From Pocillopora verrucosa (Eukaryota > Cnidaria > Anthozoa > Scleractinia > Pocilloporidae), in assembly GCF_036669915.1 (NCBI RefSeq), contig NC_089315.1, forward strand, positions 25,533,932 to 25,597,931: a stretch of 64,000 nt of DNA, in the 5' to 3' direction. Under the pieces are notes generated by a model that searched no databases, was not told the origin of the DNA, and saw only the letters and a program-made list of their open reading frames with translations. Each line of letters begins with the position of its first letter. Within the stretch, counting starts at the first letter, position 1. Positions 41,361-53,829 of the stretch are shown here, piece after piece. The position numbers were made by a program, and so were the translations under genes.

Positions 41361-44021
41361 TTCCCAATGGTAATGTATTGTTGTTGTCATTGTTTTCTCT
41401 ATCCAAGAACTGAATGTATAATGATGTATAATGTAGTACGGGGGTTGTGAGGAAATTTTACCTGAAAGGTTACAATGTGGTTGTCTAGTCGGCCAGCAAG
41501 GAAGGCTTGAGATCTCGGACACACTTCCGCCTACGACAGCCAATCAATGTAAAGATAATTTCCCCATGCCCTCAATTTCCGCTTTGCTCCCCCTTTTTTT
41601 TTTTTTTTTTTGCTTTTTTTTTCGTTGCGAATTCAATGCGACTGTCGTCGTGGACGTAGAAACTTTCGATTTCGAACGCCAGCTATTTATATTCGGACCC
41701 AAAATTTATTGCGCCACGCATACATTTTTAATGATTTTACTGACGCACAAAATCTACTAAGAGGCAGGTGAGTGTTCCAAAAATATCTTGCAATTCATCA
41801 ATATTTCAGTTTCCTGGGATACTGCACAGAGCAATTTTCTGTATTATCTCATGAATTAAGAAGCAAAGCAAACGACTTCGTGTTTCAGAGGTCAGTCCGG
41901 ATCATTTTGAAATGTACCACAAAATTTTCAACTTTCGATTCGCTAAGCTAATTTATTTCATAGCTCACCGCTCTGCTACCCTGGGAATGCCGTTTCCGTC
42001 AGTTGATTAAGTCAGTTTATAGTCTGTAAAGCTTCAAGAGGACTAATACCGCAAATTGCATTTTTATCTCGTATGGAACTATAACAGATGGAATGTCTGG
42101 TGTCAGAATTTGAGAACCGACGCAAAAACGAAAAGGTTAAATCTTTCCAGGGTCATTTAAAAAGGAAAAAAAATCTGATGGATACACAAAAAATAAAACA
42201 TAAAATTACAACTTCGCGGTGTGGGATATCCTGCCCGGCTAGCATTGATTTCGTTTACATAATGTTCTTAACCTTTAGACTCATCAGCACTGAAGGTATT
42301 GATGTATTGTAATATGGGACTGCCCCATAAATCACTCTTTCATTATCTGCTCTTTTCGATTCTTTCGTCAGCATTTCTTTCCGTGAGGAAAGCGCCGAAA
42401 GATATCAACCCGGTTAAGGCTGAAACAGTCGCTTAACACGTACCCAGACTTCGCTTGTATGAATAATAGAGCGGTCAAACGTCTGCGCATATGCAAACGC
42501 TGAAAAGCAGAGGCCGAGCCTAAGGCTGTCGTAAGGCTGTAGTGACTAAGTTGTCCCAGCCTAGAGGAGTTACAGAGAACCTTACAAACCAGTAAGTCAA
42601 GGGGTAGCCTATTAGATAAAAAAAAAACTGGTAAATCAACTGGTTGCCCGGGTCAATAATTAACAGCCTACACCGAAAATAAAGGTCATACTAATTCATT
42701 TGGAAAGATTACCGCCAAACTTCGAGTTTTGATTTAAGAGAGTACATAAGCACCTTCCAATTGAAGCACCCTGTAGATGAGAAATTATTCGAAAGAACTA
42801 CAGCACTAAACACACAAAACTAAACAGTACGTTAATACACAATAACCTCCATTTGGCGCGAAAATATGCACGGATATTTGTCTGTGGATATTGAATGTTC
42901 TGAGATGCGAACGGTTTTCCGATAACGAAGTTAGAGGAAAACTGTGGGCTTCAACAAATTTACGAGCATATCTTTGTGCCAAATTGAGGCTATTGTGTTT
43001 ATTACTCTTCAAGTATTTTTTCAACACACGGTTGAAACGTTACGAACAGCCTCTTGAGAGAGATGTTTAGTTTTCATTGTTCTCTAGTACCACTGAAAGA
43101 AGATAAAAATCTTGTCCCTTCTCCTGTGACTATAGCTAAACTCTTATTCGTCTTGAATTGAATTTCAAACAAACTCTTTTTATCAGTGAAGACGTAATGT
43201 TTGAAAATTGGGTCGAATATAACTTGGGGTATATCCACGGGTATCCCCCCAGTTTTAGGTGAAGCAAATTTGATCACATGATGTAATCAGCTGCGTCCGA
43301 GAAAAAAATATGCAATGGATTATTATAAAAACTATCTCCTTTTGCGAAGCAATATTATCCGGTGATAGGTAAATTAATAACAAGCTCGAAGAACATACTA
43401 ACAGACTAATAGTGAACTGGAACTGGACAAAAAACAAATCTCAGAGAAATGTTTTAAAACCCTCCCCATCTCATCAAATCGAAATCGGTAAACCCGACAT
43501 TTGCCGTATGCCTTTGTCAAGAAGTTAAAACAAACTGAAGGAGCCACACTGACCGCCTCGTTAGCACCATTTTAGAACTTTCTATGAAGCTCTTTGCCTA
43601 AAAAAGAGTTAGGAAGCTATTACAAAGAAGTCAGTTTATCAATTTTCCATTGGCATCACTGTTATCAGGAGCCCATAAGGGGGCTCCTGATGTTATTCAA
43701 TATTACGTTTTCAAACCTAGAAATCAAATATTCATTTTTCATCCACACCTAGCATTCATTACTCAGGGGAAGTAAACTTCGGATCCAAAGATTGTTTTTG
43801 TATTAAATTAAACGACTTACATTCCTGTCAAGGAGCTTCACGTTTCCAAGGCAACCTAAACAAATCCTCGCTCTTTTATGCCGTTTTATTTATTCTTATA
43901 AGTGGACAACGATTACAATCTCCACGCGTGTTCATGTCAAAAACATTGCAGTCTGTACGATGTTGGCTTCGGAAGACATGGCCACACGTTGGAAAACGTT
44001 TACCAAATAATTTTATGCTAA
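41361..44021. other. Intergenic, nothing recognised except a hairpin
   Basis: A short palindrome TCAGGAGCCC / GGGCTCCTGA lies at 43665-43690. A T-rich run lies at 41590-41620. The reading frames have no support. Confidence 0.4.
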
Positions 44022-46304
44022 ATGTTACCAGCGACCTTCTCACGAAAGACTCAGAGCCTCTTGCAGAAAACTGTTTCATTTGGAAGAAAAGTTTTCTACG
44101 TTGTGTCGAGGAACAAAGAGATGCGATTCAGAGGGAGTAGATCGCTTGCGATTTCCGTAGCATCTTTTACCCTTGGATGTGTTGTTACCCTTTTTTTATG
44201 TTCGTATGACGATTTACCCATAAGGCTGGAAACGAATGAAGCATTGGAAGCTGTGTTAAACGATCCTTCTCCGTCGATTTTCAACCTGGAAACTACTAAG
44301 CCGGAACTTTTCCACCCGCCAGAGACTGTGAATACTCACGAGGAAAATGATCAGCCAGTTACGACAGCTCCGAAACCAACCTTACCCCCCTACCCACCGT
44401 TGTTAAACAGAACAGCAGTAGTTCTTACTCCTTCCACCTGCAATAAAGACACCTTTCTCATTATAATTATTGTTTGCTCCAGCAAGGATTTCGAAGCGCG
44501 AAAGGCTGTGAGATCTTCTTGGGGTAAAACCATATCGGAAGTGAAACGTTTTAATTCGAACTCCACCTATGAACAGTTTCAAGTTTTCTTCGTGATCGGA
44601 AGCGACGAAATAAACGACGAAAGAGTCGAAGAGGAATCGCAACGTTACGATGATATTATACGCGGTAATTTCATGGACACTTATGCGCAAATAAATGAGC
44701 TCCACACGGTGAAGACCCTTTTGGGGCTTAAATGGGCCACCACGATATGTGACCCACAGTACGTATTGAGAGTCAACGCCGAGTCTTTCGTTAACGTTCA
44801 AGAGACCATTGGATGGCTGCATTCATTAGGCAGTGACAGTGAGTTAAAGCATAGGGAAGGTTTGTATACAGGGCATCGCCACACTTTGTCCTCTGGTGGA
44901 GTGAAGGTGATTAGAAACCCTCTCAGTCCTTACTTCATCCCAGAAGACCAATGGTCCGATGATCTCCTTCCAAGTTACGTGTCAGGAGTTGGTGTCGTCC
45001 TCTCGCGGGATGTTGCTGAAAAAATGGTGCACACTGCCTCGGAGGTAATCTATCATTCTCCCTCGAATTTTTATGATTTTTATGTGTTACTGTTGACACA
45101 TCGTTTCTAAGGACAGAAGAATTTGCAAGTATGACAAAAGTGGCACAAAAGCGTTGTCAAGCTCATCCTTTCCTTCGTCACAACACAGTTTTATTCTAAA
45201 TAATTTGTCTACCATGTATTACCTTTTTTTTTTCGACGAATTCATTAAATTAATAAAATGAATAAGTATGCTAGAGGATTTGTTGCGGAGAGACCTGTGC
45301 GCTCATTGACCAAAGCGAAGGGCCGGACGGGAAACTGTTGTGAAACTTGTGGTCAATGACGTACACAGGCGGCCCAAGCTCCAACTGTGGGATGATCATC
45401 TTGCGAAATGTAAGAGTCATGGCAAAATTTTGAGAGTTTGCACGGGGATATTTACGACCGCTCTTAGGAATAATAAAAAAAATACAGTCAAATTCTCAAT
45501 AAAAACACCTCACCTTACTTCCACAGTGCATCACTTGTTATCTCAGGCTGACCGCCCACTATGATGAAAAGAACCCATTTTAGCGAGTTATCGATTTCTA
45601 GGTTCACTCCGTACATAGGAGAAGCATGTGTACGTAGTGAACCTAGAAATGGGTAACTCGCTAAAATGGGTTCTTTTCATCATAGTTAGCGGTCAGATAA
45701 CAAGCGATGCACTGTATAAGTAAGGTGGGGTTTTTTTTGAGAATTTAACGGTGCGGCTCTGTACGGATCAAATGACAAAAACTCTCATAACATTGACCAG
45801 ATCCATTACGACACAGGGCGCAGGATTGCTATGAACCAGCGCACTTTCTAGCCTTCCGTGTCTACACCTTCCCTAATAGCATATCTATTTCCACAACTCA
45901 GAGGCGAATCCAGGGGGAGAGGGGTTTTTTGTTTTCTAAATGTAAGTCTAGATCCCACACTTCCCCCCCCCCCCCCGTATTCGCTCATGCCACCTTATTT
46001 CGTTACCACGCATGCCACATAATTTCAAATCTAATTTTTTTGTTTTTTTTACGTTTTTTTTTAGCTGAAATTGATTCATATTGATGACGTCTTTCTTGGT
46101 GTAATGGCAAAGAATCTTGACATTGCAGTGTCGGACCACAGTCCTCGTTTCGACATCGCATACACCACTATGCTGACGGAGTGCAAAGATCTTCATTTTT
46201 GCGTCATCGGCGGCGTTCCTACCAAGGATATGTTCTATCTGCATCAAAACGTGCACCATCTTAGATCTATTTGTGCTACGGACGGGCCAAAATTGCAAGT
46301 GTGA
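44022..46304 (+). CDS. GT31 beta-1,3-glycosyltransferase-like protein lacking the DxD motif
   Basis: Two exons, 44022-45044 and 46065-46304, both phase 0 at the join, giving 420 residues. Type II topology: short basic cytosolic tail, signal anchor at about 47-68 (LAISVASFTLGCVVTLFLCS), a Pro/Thr-rich stem, then a lumenal GT31 domain expected in the Golgi. Family landmarks: R.A.R.SWG (KAVRSSWGK), FF.IG, ES..Y.DII....D.Y (ESQRYDDIIRGNFMDTYAQ), GLKW, YVLRV..E.FVN, YVSGVGVVLSRDVA and IDDVFLG (the ED-V motif). At the metal-binding triad, normally DDD or DxD, the codons at 44775-44783 read Asn-Ala-Glu. The fold looks intact, so it may be a pseudoenzyme or use another mechanism. An ATG at 44121 nearer the signal anchor is an alternative start. 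Confidence 0.85.
45491..45747. repeat. Fold-back element in GT31 intron
   Basis: Inverted arms of about 110 bp: left AATTCTCAATAAAAACACCT, GTGCATCACTTGTTATCTCA, AAAAGAACCCATTTTAGCGA; right arm the inverse in reverse order. A spacer of about 28 bp (45609-45636) separates them. No coding capacity. Confidence 0.8.
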
Positions 46305-46309
46305 CTTCT

Positions 46310-46445
46310 TTGAACCTTACACCTTAACATCAGTAGGCATATTCTCCATACTGCTCTCCAAGCATTTCCTATAAGGTGCTGACAAGGAGAATTTGTTTAA
46401 CAATCAAGAGCTTCTTTATTTTAGTGACCTTTTCCTTTATTCTCG
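46310..46445 (-). repeat. MITE family B copy, partial
   Basis: Reverse complement of the family B 3' half: CATATTCTCCATACTGCTCT, AAGGTGCTGACAAGGAGAAT, CAATCAAGAGCTTCTT. It lies just after the stop of the GT31-like gene, so it may form part of its 3' UTR. Confidence 0.7.
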
Positions 46446-48517
46446 TGATTTTATCGTTAAATACACAACAAAACATCTCAGACGTACCTTATTTGTCGAT
46501 GGCGAATGCTTTTTTAGGTAGGAGTTTATTGAGTATTGCGCTCGCTCAAAACTCCTGCATCTTTCAAAATATTTCATGGAAAATTAAAGACTTAAATTTC
46601 AAAGTACTAAAAAAAATAATCAATTCGGTTTTTATGTTACAACTATTGTTAAAAGTAATCAGTTCAACAGAAATATAAGGCTCCTCCCAAACGAAAGCAT
46701 TTGGGATAATGCGCTGCGGGGACGTAAACATTAGGATTAGAACTGAATGATTTGTCCTTGGCTCGTACGGTTGCGAAAAAGCATGCACCAACGCGAGAAA
46801 TGATTTAAGTTTCTAGAACAGAGAGATCTGGGGATAATTTTGTTGAACTCTTCGGAATTCTTCTATGCTCTGGCAGCCAATCTGAGCCCTGGAGTCGCTT
46901 CATGCTTCCCGCTCATGGAGCCAGGAATACTGTCTTAGGTGTATTTTGTTTTCGTCCTGTTCAAGAAAGTCTACAAGAGAATTTTCCTTAATTTTCAGTC
47001 ACATCGTGTCACTATCAAAAAATCGAAGAAGGACTGGCTATGAGAATCTAAGTGCCTGGGGATCCGGTCATTTTTTATCTTCGGGGGGGGGGAAGTTTTT
47101 TGTTGTGTTACAATAAAATTTACCTGATCCCCCCTGAAGCTCTGTAGTATTCTGATGCCCCCCCCCCCCATTGGCAGTAAATTTCCTGTAGCTTCCACTT
47201 TATACTCTGTTAGCAACTGATCCCCTCTCCATTCCCTCTAAAAACCATGCATCCCCCCCAGAACCCTGCACCCCCCCCCCCGGCAATTTATAATGGCTTA
47301 TCCCTTATTTGGACTGATGAAAATATGAGAAGCCCTTCATTTCATTCCATGACAGATATAATTGCTTTTTCAATTAACACTGTAGATATGAAAATTTAAT
47401 TGATTACAGCAAAGGACATGGTGTGGGAGACAAGTTCAGACAGAAATTATTACAATACCTGAAATCTTATAAAGTTCGGTTGAAACTTTCGAACTAGAAT
47501 TTTACTGTAATTAACTTTTTGAGTCCTATGATGCCATGGGTTTTTTTTTACAAAAATTATATGTGCGTGGTTTGTCCCTTTAAAACCGATACAAGGAAGT
47601 AACTGATTTGAGCTCAGACGTTCTCCTACAAACTTGACTCTGAGGCCATCAACGAAAATCAATCTGCTAAGAAATCTGCCTGACTAACTAACTGCCCCTC
47701 TGAATGGCAACTCAAATCTTCATTGCTCTAAACGAAAAACGAATAATTCAGTCAGATAAAAATTTTTAGCGTTACGGGAGGACTGATATATATACGGGGC
47801 ATGGAAACTGTAAACCTGAAGTTTCGTAAATCCTAAGTTTCTGAGATGTTACGACTTATTCCTTGGCAAAAAAAAATATATCGAAACCTTTTGTCATCAT
47901 ACCCCAATTGATAAAACGTTTTTTTTTTCATCATACTTGAAATAACATATGTTTTTACAGTTTGAGTAATTTCAACCTTAAAAAAATCTTTGGAACTCTT
48001 CACATTGGATGTGTAGCATAAACAAATAGTGAGTATAATTTTTCCACCCGTCTCATCGCTTTTAAAAAGCATTTTCTTACAATTTGCTTAGTTTTAGCAA
48101 CAAATTGCTTTCAGATAACAGTTTAGTAAAAATTTACTTACTTTGATTAAAAAAATGTGTTCACTTTCGAAAAAAGAAAGCTCCGAGTAAAACGTTGATA
48201 AACACTACTTTATGAACTGTCTTGGTCCAGATTGTTAAAAGTTTGGTAGTGTAGCCAGCCTATAAACCCGTTAGCCTGGGCCTACAATTTTTTTCTGCCT
48301 GTTTGACTTTTATAATATGGCTCTTGCAAATGTTGAAACTAAAATTAAACTTCCTTGGAGAACAGGCCTGCAACAAGTCCAAAAGGTGGCTACGCTCCTG
48401 ATTCCTTACAAACACGATGTGCAGTGACAACAACTGATTACCGCAAGTTCAGGCTCGCAGATGTCTTTCGCAGATGGCTTCTTCTTATTACACGGTGGCA
48501 ATTGACAGTTATGAGCC
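46446..48517. other. Intergenic with poly-G/poly-C tracts
   Basis: No gene recognised. G or C runs of 8-12 occur at about 47082-47091, 47158-47170, 47254-47261 and 47270-47281. The rest is AT-rich. Confidence 0.45.
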
Positions 48518-51500
48518 TTACTTCAGTCCAATACACTTATTTACCAGGGTCTCACTTGACTCATGGTTATTTGGTTCAGTGGACGACACAGGCCAATTTC
48601 CAAAATCAAATGTCACGTTGTCGCCAATCAGCATAAAAGGAGCCCACTTAGAGACTTCTTCAAAGCCATTGTTTCTCATCCATTTCCTGGCTTCGTGAAG
48701 AGATTCACTGGCGCTTTCACCGCGGAACAAGTGCTCGTAGAAACAAGTCATGAACTTCTCTGTGGCTGGGTCATCTAAGGCCCACCGTGCCGCCAACACT
48801 GAGCGAGCACCGGATCCTAAGAACGCTCGAGCGATTCCAATAACTCCCTCGGCTTTAATCTGTCCATGTGCACTGTGAGAACAGCTTAGTACCACCAGTT
48901 TAGCTCGCAGCTTAATTCGTGAAATGTCCGCCATCGTCAAGAGGTAGGCTTCTTCTTGTGGAAAACAGTGAGCGGGACGCTCTGGGGAAAGGACAATCTC
49001 TCCTGGTTCAGCATCATGGGCAGCTAAATGGATCAAACTCACTGAATGTATTGCTTGAAGCACAGCCTTCTTTGTCGCACGATTTCCAATCAAAGGTGTC
49101 ACACCAAGAAGTCCTCCAATCATCTCTGCTTCCTTTCTTGTACTTGGCAATCGCATTAGATTCACGCGTCTTCCCTTGTAAAACACCTCTCCCACCTCAG
49201 GGTCACCCACTATCAGTGCGCCTGTCTGACTGTGACATTGTGGGGGGCTGTCTTGAATGAGCTTGAGCGTCGTTAAAGAGGGAACGATGCGCAGTCTGAA
49301 TGTATCCGACAAAAACTTTCCTCCTTCGTCAGTTAAGGCCGCAAATGGTACCTGGTACATACAGGAATCAGGGACAATGATAATTTCGGGCTCTTTCAGT
49401 AAATCGGCCACAGGAGCGATGATTATCTTGTGGCACAAGCGAAGATCACCCAGGAGCCTGCGGAAGCTTTCTATAAGAAACTCATCCAAACCAGGGACTA
49501 GTCCGGTCACAACGTTTTGGTCAAGTCTCACTTTCTTTTCCAAAAACAGGATGGCGCTCGTTGCTTGGAGAATCCAAAACCGCACTTGGTCTTCATCAAC
49601 CGAAAGGTAGAGGCATGTGCATTCTGTTTCTTTTGTGATAATTTCCTGGATGCCACTCCATGATTTTGGATTGGCAGAGATCTGCTCTTTTACTGGGTAC
49701 CGAGCCGCCATCAAGTCGGCTAAGCCCCTCCCCCGTCTCAGCTCCTCGACATAGAGGGCGTCTTGTGGCTTTGCCGTGGAAGAAAGCAAGCTACTGAGCA
49801 ACTTGTAGGGAATGGTGCCGTGCTCCTCCAAAAGTGATGTTTTAAACTGATCCTCGTCTTCAAGGGAATCTCGCAAAGTGTCGAATACTTCAATGCTTTG
49901 GTAAATATACGTAAAGGCTTCTTCAAGATCATCTTGTGATACTTTCAACACTGTTAGAGCATTAAGGCATTGAAATTCATGGAAGTTGTGTCCAATATCC
50001 CTGCTCAAGAAGAGACCCTTCGTGAGGTATTCCTCGGCCATGTCATATTTACCGAGCGATCGGAAACACAATCCTAAATTTAAGAAGGTGATCACAACTC
50101 CTTCTTTCCTACCATTTTCCATGTGAATTTCAAGGGCTTTCTTGTGATATTCTAAAGCAACGTCGTACTCGCCACGCTTATGACAAATTTTCCCTTGGTA
50201 TCCGAAATGTACTGCTTGTCCTTCTCTGTCGCCGATTTCCCTCCAAATTGCAATCGCTCTCTCTAGAAAATCGTCAGCCCTTGCATATTTACCGAGGGAC
50301 AGAAACAAAGATACAAGGTTTCCAAAAGTGTCTGCCACTCCTTTTCTGTCACCAATTCTCTTGTAAATAGATAGAGCTTTCTCCAGGTATTCTCGAGCCC
50401 AATCATAATCGCCAAGTGTTAGGAGCAATATTCCAAGGTTTGCATAGCTTCTTGCCTCTCCGTCTCTGTCATCAACTTCAACACTGATAGCGAGTGCTTT
50501 CTCTTGAAATTCTCGGGCCTTGCCATATTTACCGAGCGATGTGAATATTGTTCCGAGGTTTCTGTAGCTTCTTGCCTCTCCATTTATGTCGCCAATTTCT
50601 AAACTGATAGCTAGTGCTTTCTCTTGAAATTCTTGGGCCTTGTCATATTTACCGAGCGATGTGAATACTGTTCCCAGGTTTCCGTAGCAGTTTGCCTCTC
50701 CATCTCTGTCGGCAAGTTGTATTTTGATTGCAAGTGCTCTCTCCAGGTATTCTTGAGCCCCACCATAATCGCCAAGTGTTTGGGACAATATTCCAAGGTT
50801 TGCATAGCTTCTTGCCTCTCCGTTTCTGTCGCCAATTTCTAAACTGATAGCGAGTGCTTTCTCTTGAAATTCTCGGGCCTTGTCATATCTACCGAGGGAT
50901 GTGAGTACAGTTCCGAGGTTTTCGTAGCTTCTTGCCTCTCCATTTCTGTCGCCAATTTCTAAATTGATAGCGAGTGCTTTCTCTTGAAATTCTCGGGCCT
51001 TGTCATATTTACCGAGGGATGTGAATACTGTTCCGAGGTTTTCGTAGCATTTTGCCTCTTCATTTCTGTCGCTGACTTCTATTTGGATAGTGAGAGTTTT
51101 TCCCACGTAATCTCGAGCCATGTTATATTCGCCAAGCGATCTGAAAATTTAAAAAAAACAGGTGTTATTTTTGTACTTGTTATAAATTAGCACCGTTAGC
51201 ATAATCAGCATATTTTTAAGATTTTTTTTTTGCGGAGGAAACATCCCCAGAGTCATGATTTGATTAGTCTCTAAGATTGATTATTTGCAAGTTTGGTCAT
51301 TCGTTTAGTCAATTTTTAATTTTGCAATGTCTCGAAGGAAGAAGGATTACCCCAATACTGAGTCGTTTGTCGTCTAGAGCTAGAGGACTATGCACATTGG
51401 AAAAAGGTGATATGTCAACTAGGACCTAAAGCAGCGAGGAGCGGTTTCTTCAGCAAATAGCTCCTCTTTTGTAGGTCGGTACAGAAGGTACATTATCTTA

Positions 51501-53219
51501 ACCTGTTAAGTTTCCGCTTCGTATTTGTCAAATTTTGTTCGTTAAGATTCTTGAATCCTCAAAAGAATTTTGCGTTTCTTTATAAGCGAGAATGAAGCAA
51601 AAGGTCCAGTGTAGATCCACAGTTCGAGTAAATTTATCTTTAGGTCTGAATCCTTATTTTTCGCCGAATTTATGAGTGGTACAATGCTTTGGGAAATTGA
51701 AATCCAACAAATCTTTACGAAGAAGTGAACTTCCCGGTGAAATCGAAATCTACACCGGAAAGACATTTGGGTGCTGCGGTACATCGGAGTTAAGAGCACC
51801 ATACGATGTCACACGTTTCTGGCGCAATTCATGTTTCACGCTTCACGAATGTCACATATACCGTATTCGCTAACACAAAATTCATTGGTAGTGAAGGGAG
51901 CTCTGAGAATTACAAGAAATAAACCCTGATTGTATCAGCTCACTCGACATAAATTGGATATAAAACTGTTTTGGAAGTAATAACGCAAATCATTGAAGTG
52001 TTCATAACATTGTCTAGAAAATCATTGAGGTGTTTATTGCAATGTAATGCAAATCGTAGAGGTGTTAATTACAATGTCACGCAAATCGTAGAGGTGTTTA
52101 TTACAATGTCACGCAAATTGTTGAGGTGTTTATTACAATGTCATGCAAAATGAAACTGATTACGTCAGCATGAACTTACAGTGTACTAGCAGTTAGTTTT
52201 CTGATGGCTCAGGGGATAAAATGTCACCAAATAATTTCATTCTTGTCAAACGATACCATCCTTTATTTTTTATATTCATGAAAAGATCCCCGTCCGCCAT
52301 TGAAACAGATATTAGAATTTGCTGGTGACCTATTTGTTACAATTACAAAAAATTATCCGTTCACCATGCGAATGATAAGGAACTGAAACTCGCTGATGAC
52401 TCGAAAAATTTCATTTTCAAGAAGTGTTTTCTGGCGGAGGTTAAAGGTGAAAATACTTGTAGCTCATGTTGTTTTCATGAAGTCACGTTAAAACCAAGGA
52501 GTTCAACCCTTGGCTAACTTCTATCAGATTATAGAGATGTATGGTTCAATTCATTTCGCAATTTTGTAAAATATGTATTATTGGTAAACCATTTGAACAT
52601 AATGCATTACTTAAGGTACAAAACATGAGTTCCTGATCTTGTTCTTTGTCGTGTCTGATGATTTATCAGTTCCTATTTTCAGTGTTTCGTTATACGCTTT
52701 TGATCATAGTCTTCATTTTCCATTAAATCATCGATACTCGGTGGGAGGGGGGGAAGAGGAGGCAAGGGAGTTACTAGGTTGCATGTCATCCCCCTCCTCA
52801 GAAGTCATAATTGTCATACACTTTCATGTGCTCCTAAATTCCAATGACGTGTAGCCCCAAGATTTTGGAAAAGGGCTCATAAGTTTTGAAATATCTGTGT
52901 TATGTGTTATCAAGATAATAGACCATAGCAGTGAGAATATCATTTATGTCATTTGCTGCTAACAGAAGAGGTTATGCACTTTTGCTACAATAAACCCATG
53001 AGTTTCAAAATGCGGCCTGTTTATGTATAGATATATTGTGTATCATTTAATGTCTTTTTTTCTGGCCATGCAAATCTCACCCATTAGAAAATGAAAAGAG
53101 TCAGTCATCACGCGCAAATAACCTACCGTTGAAAGACAGAAGCTTCAAATACACTGTGATCGATCTTGTGATGAAAATCCAACCGTTCAAAAGCGATGAA
53201 CTCTAAGTGCTGACGTTCC
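48518..53219 (-). CDS. TPR-CHAT domain protein
   Basis: Large exon 48518-51140 plus upstream exon 53127-53219, joined in phase (CG|A) to give ...FEASVFQR-SLGEYNMARDYV. A good donor at 53829/53830 marks a further upstream exon. In the frame it would feed, that exon has a stop and no ATG, so on this path the first ATG is at 51121, giving 867 residues. Residues 1-395 hold about ten 40-residue TPRs with the consensus NLG..F.SLGKYDKAREF.EKALAI..EIGDR.GEA. Residues about 480-835 form a CHAT domain, a caspase-like peptidase fold. The His motif HLAAHD (698-703) is present. The Cys motif reads VVLSCSHSAHG, placing Ser748 at the usual nucleophile position with Cys747 beside it. TPR-CHAT proteins occur in bacterial gasdermin and craspase systems and are numerous in cnidarians; the role here is unknown. 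Confidence 0.85.
50400..51121 (-). repeat. 120-bp coding tandem repeats (TPR array), A-A-B order
   Basis: Six very similar 120-bp units encode successive TPRs. Units 1, 2, 4 and 5 are of one type (TSLGKYDKAREFQEKALAI); units 3 and 6 are of another (TLGDY...A.EYLE.AL.I). So a three-repeat block (A-A-B, 360 bp) has been duplicated. DNA identity between blocks is high, and later repeats toward the CHAT domain are more diverged. Confidence 0.8.
51141..53126 (-). other. Intron of the TPR-CHAT gene
   Basis: No coding exon was recognised inside. It contains the 38-39 bp minisatellite at 51975-52148 and a G-rich stretch at 52741-52765. Confidence 0.6.
51975..52148. repeat. Minisatellite, ~38-39 bp unit
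   Basis: About four to five head-to-tail copies of a unit containing GCAAATCGTAGAGGTGTTTA and TTACAATGTCAC. The right-hand copies are nearly identical and the left-hand ones are diverged. Confidence 0.85.
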
Positions 53220-53829
53220 CTGTAAAACAAAGTAACTTGTTCCATTTTACCATGCTCAAATCCATCATAGGTAATTAAGTTAGACAAAAAAAAAACGGAA
53301 ATATATTAATTAAAATGGAACTTCTTCTGTGATCTTCCTCCTCGAGATCGAAGGAAATGTATGAATATAATTTATCCTTCCTTAATATTGTGTGTTCACT
53401 TTTCCCGGAAGAAAATTATAGGCAAGTTTAGCTCGACAGTACGACTGTAGCAGGTAACTTTGAAGAGGTCGTATCAGCGGGTAGCCATACAGAAATCAGT
53501 TTAATTAACCAGCACTTGTGAGACACGATTCAAATGATGGCAGAAATTTCAATTTTGAACTGAAATGGCTTTTAAAACTTTTACTTCGATCTCTCTATTT
53601 GTGATTTTCCTTCCGTTGATAGACAATACTTTTCAGTCTTTATCGACGATATCATAATTGTCTTTCGTCAGGTTATTACATTTAACAGAACATGATCGAG
53701 ATATGAACTCCTTTCGTAAAACACACCGACTCGCTAAAAAAAAAAATGATGTATGTATCTTATCTATAAAGGCAACAGCAGCAAATAAGTTGAATTGTGT
53801 CAGTTTTTTTTGAAGCAGGAAGTACTTAC

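Noticed and set aside
45045-45110. Read-through C-terminus of the GT31-like protein
   Set aside because: It lies past the donor at 45045. Splicing to 46065 restores the conserved IDDVFLG motif in frame.
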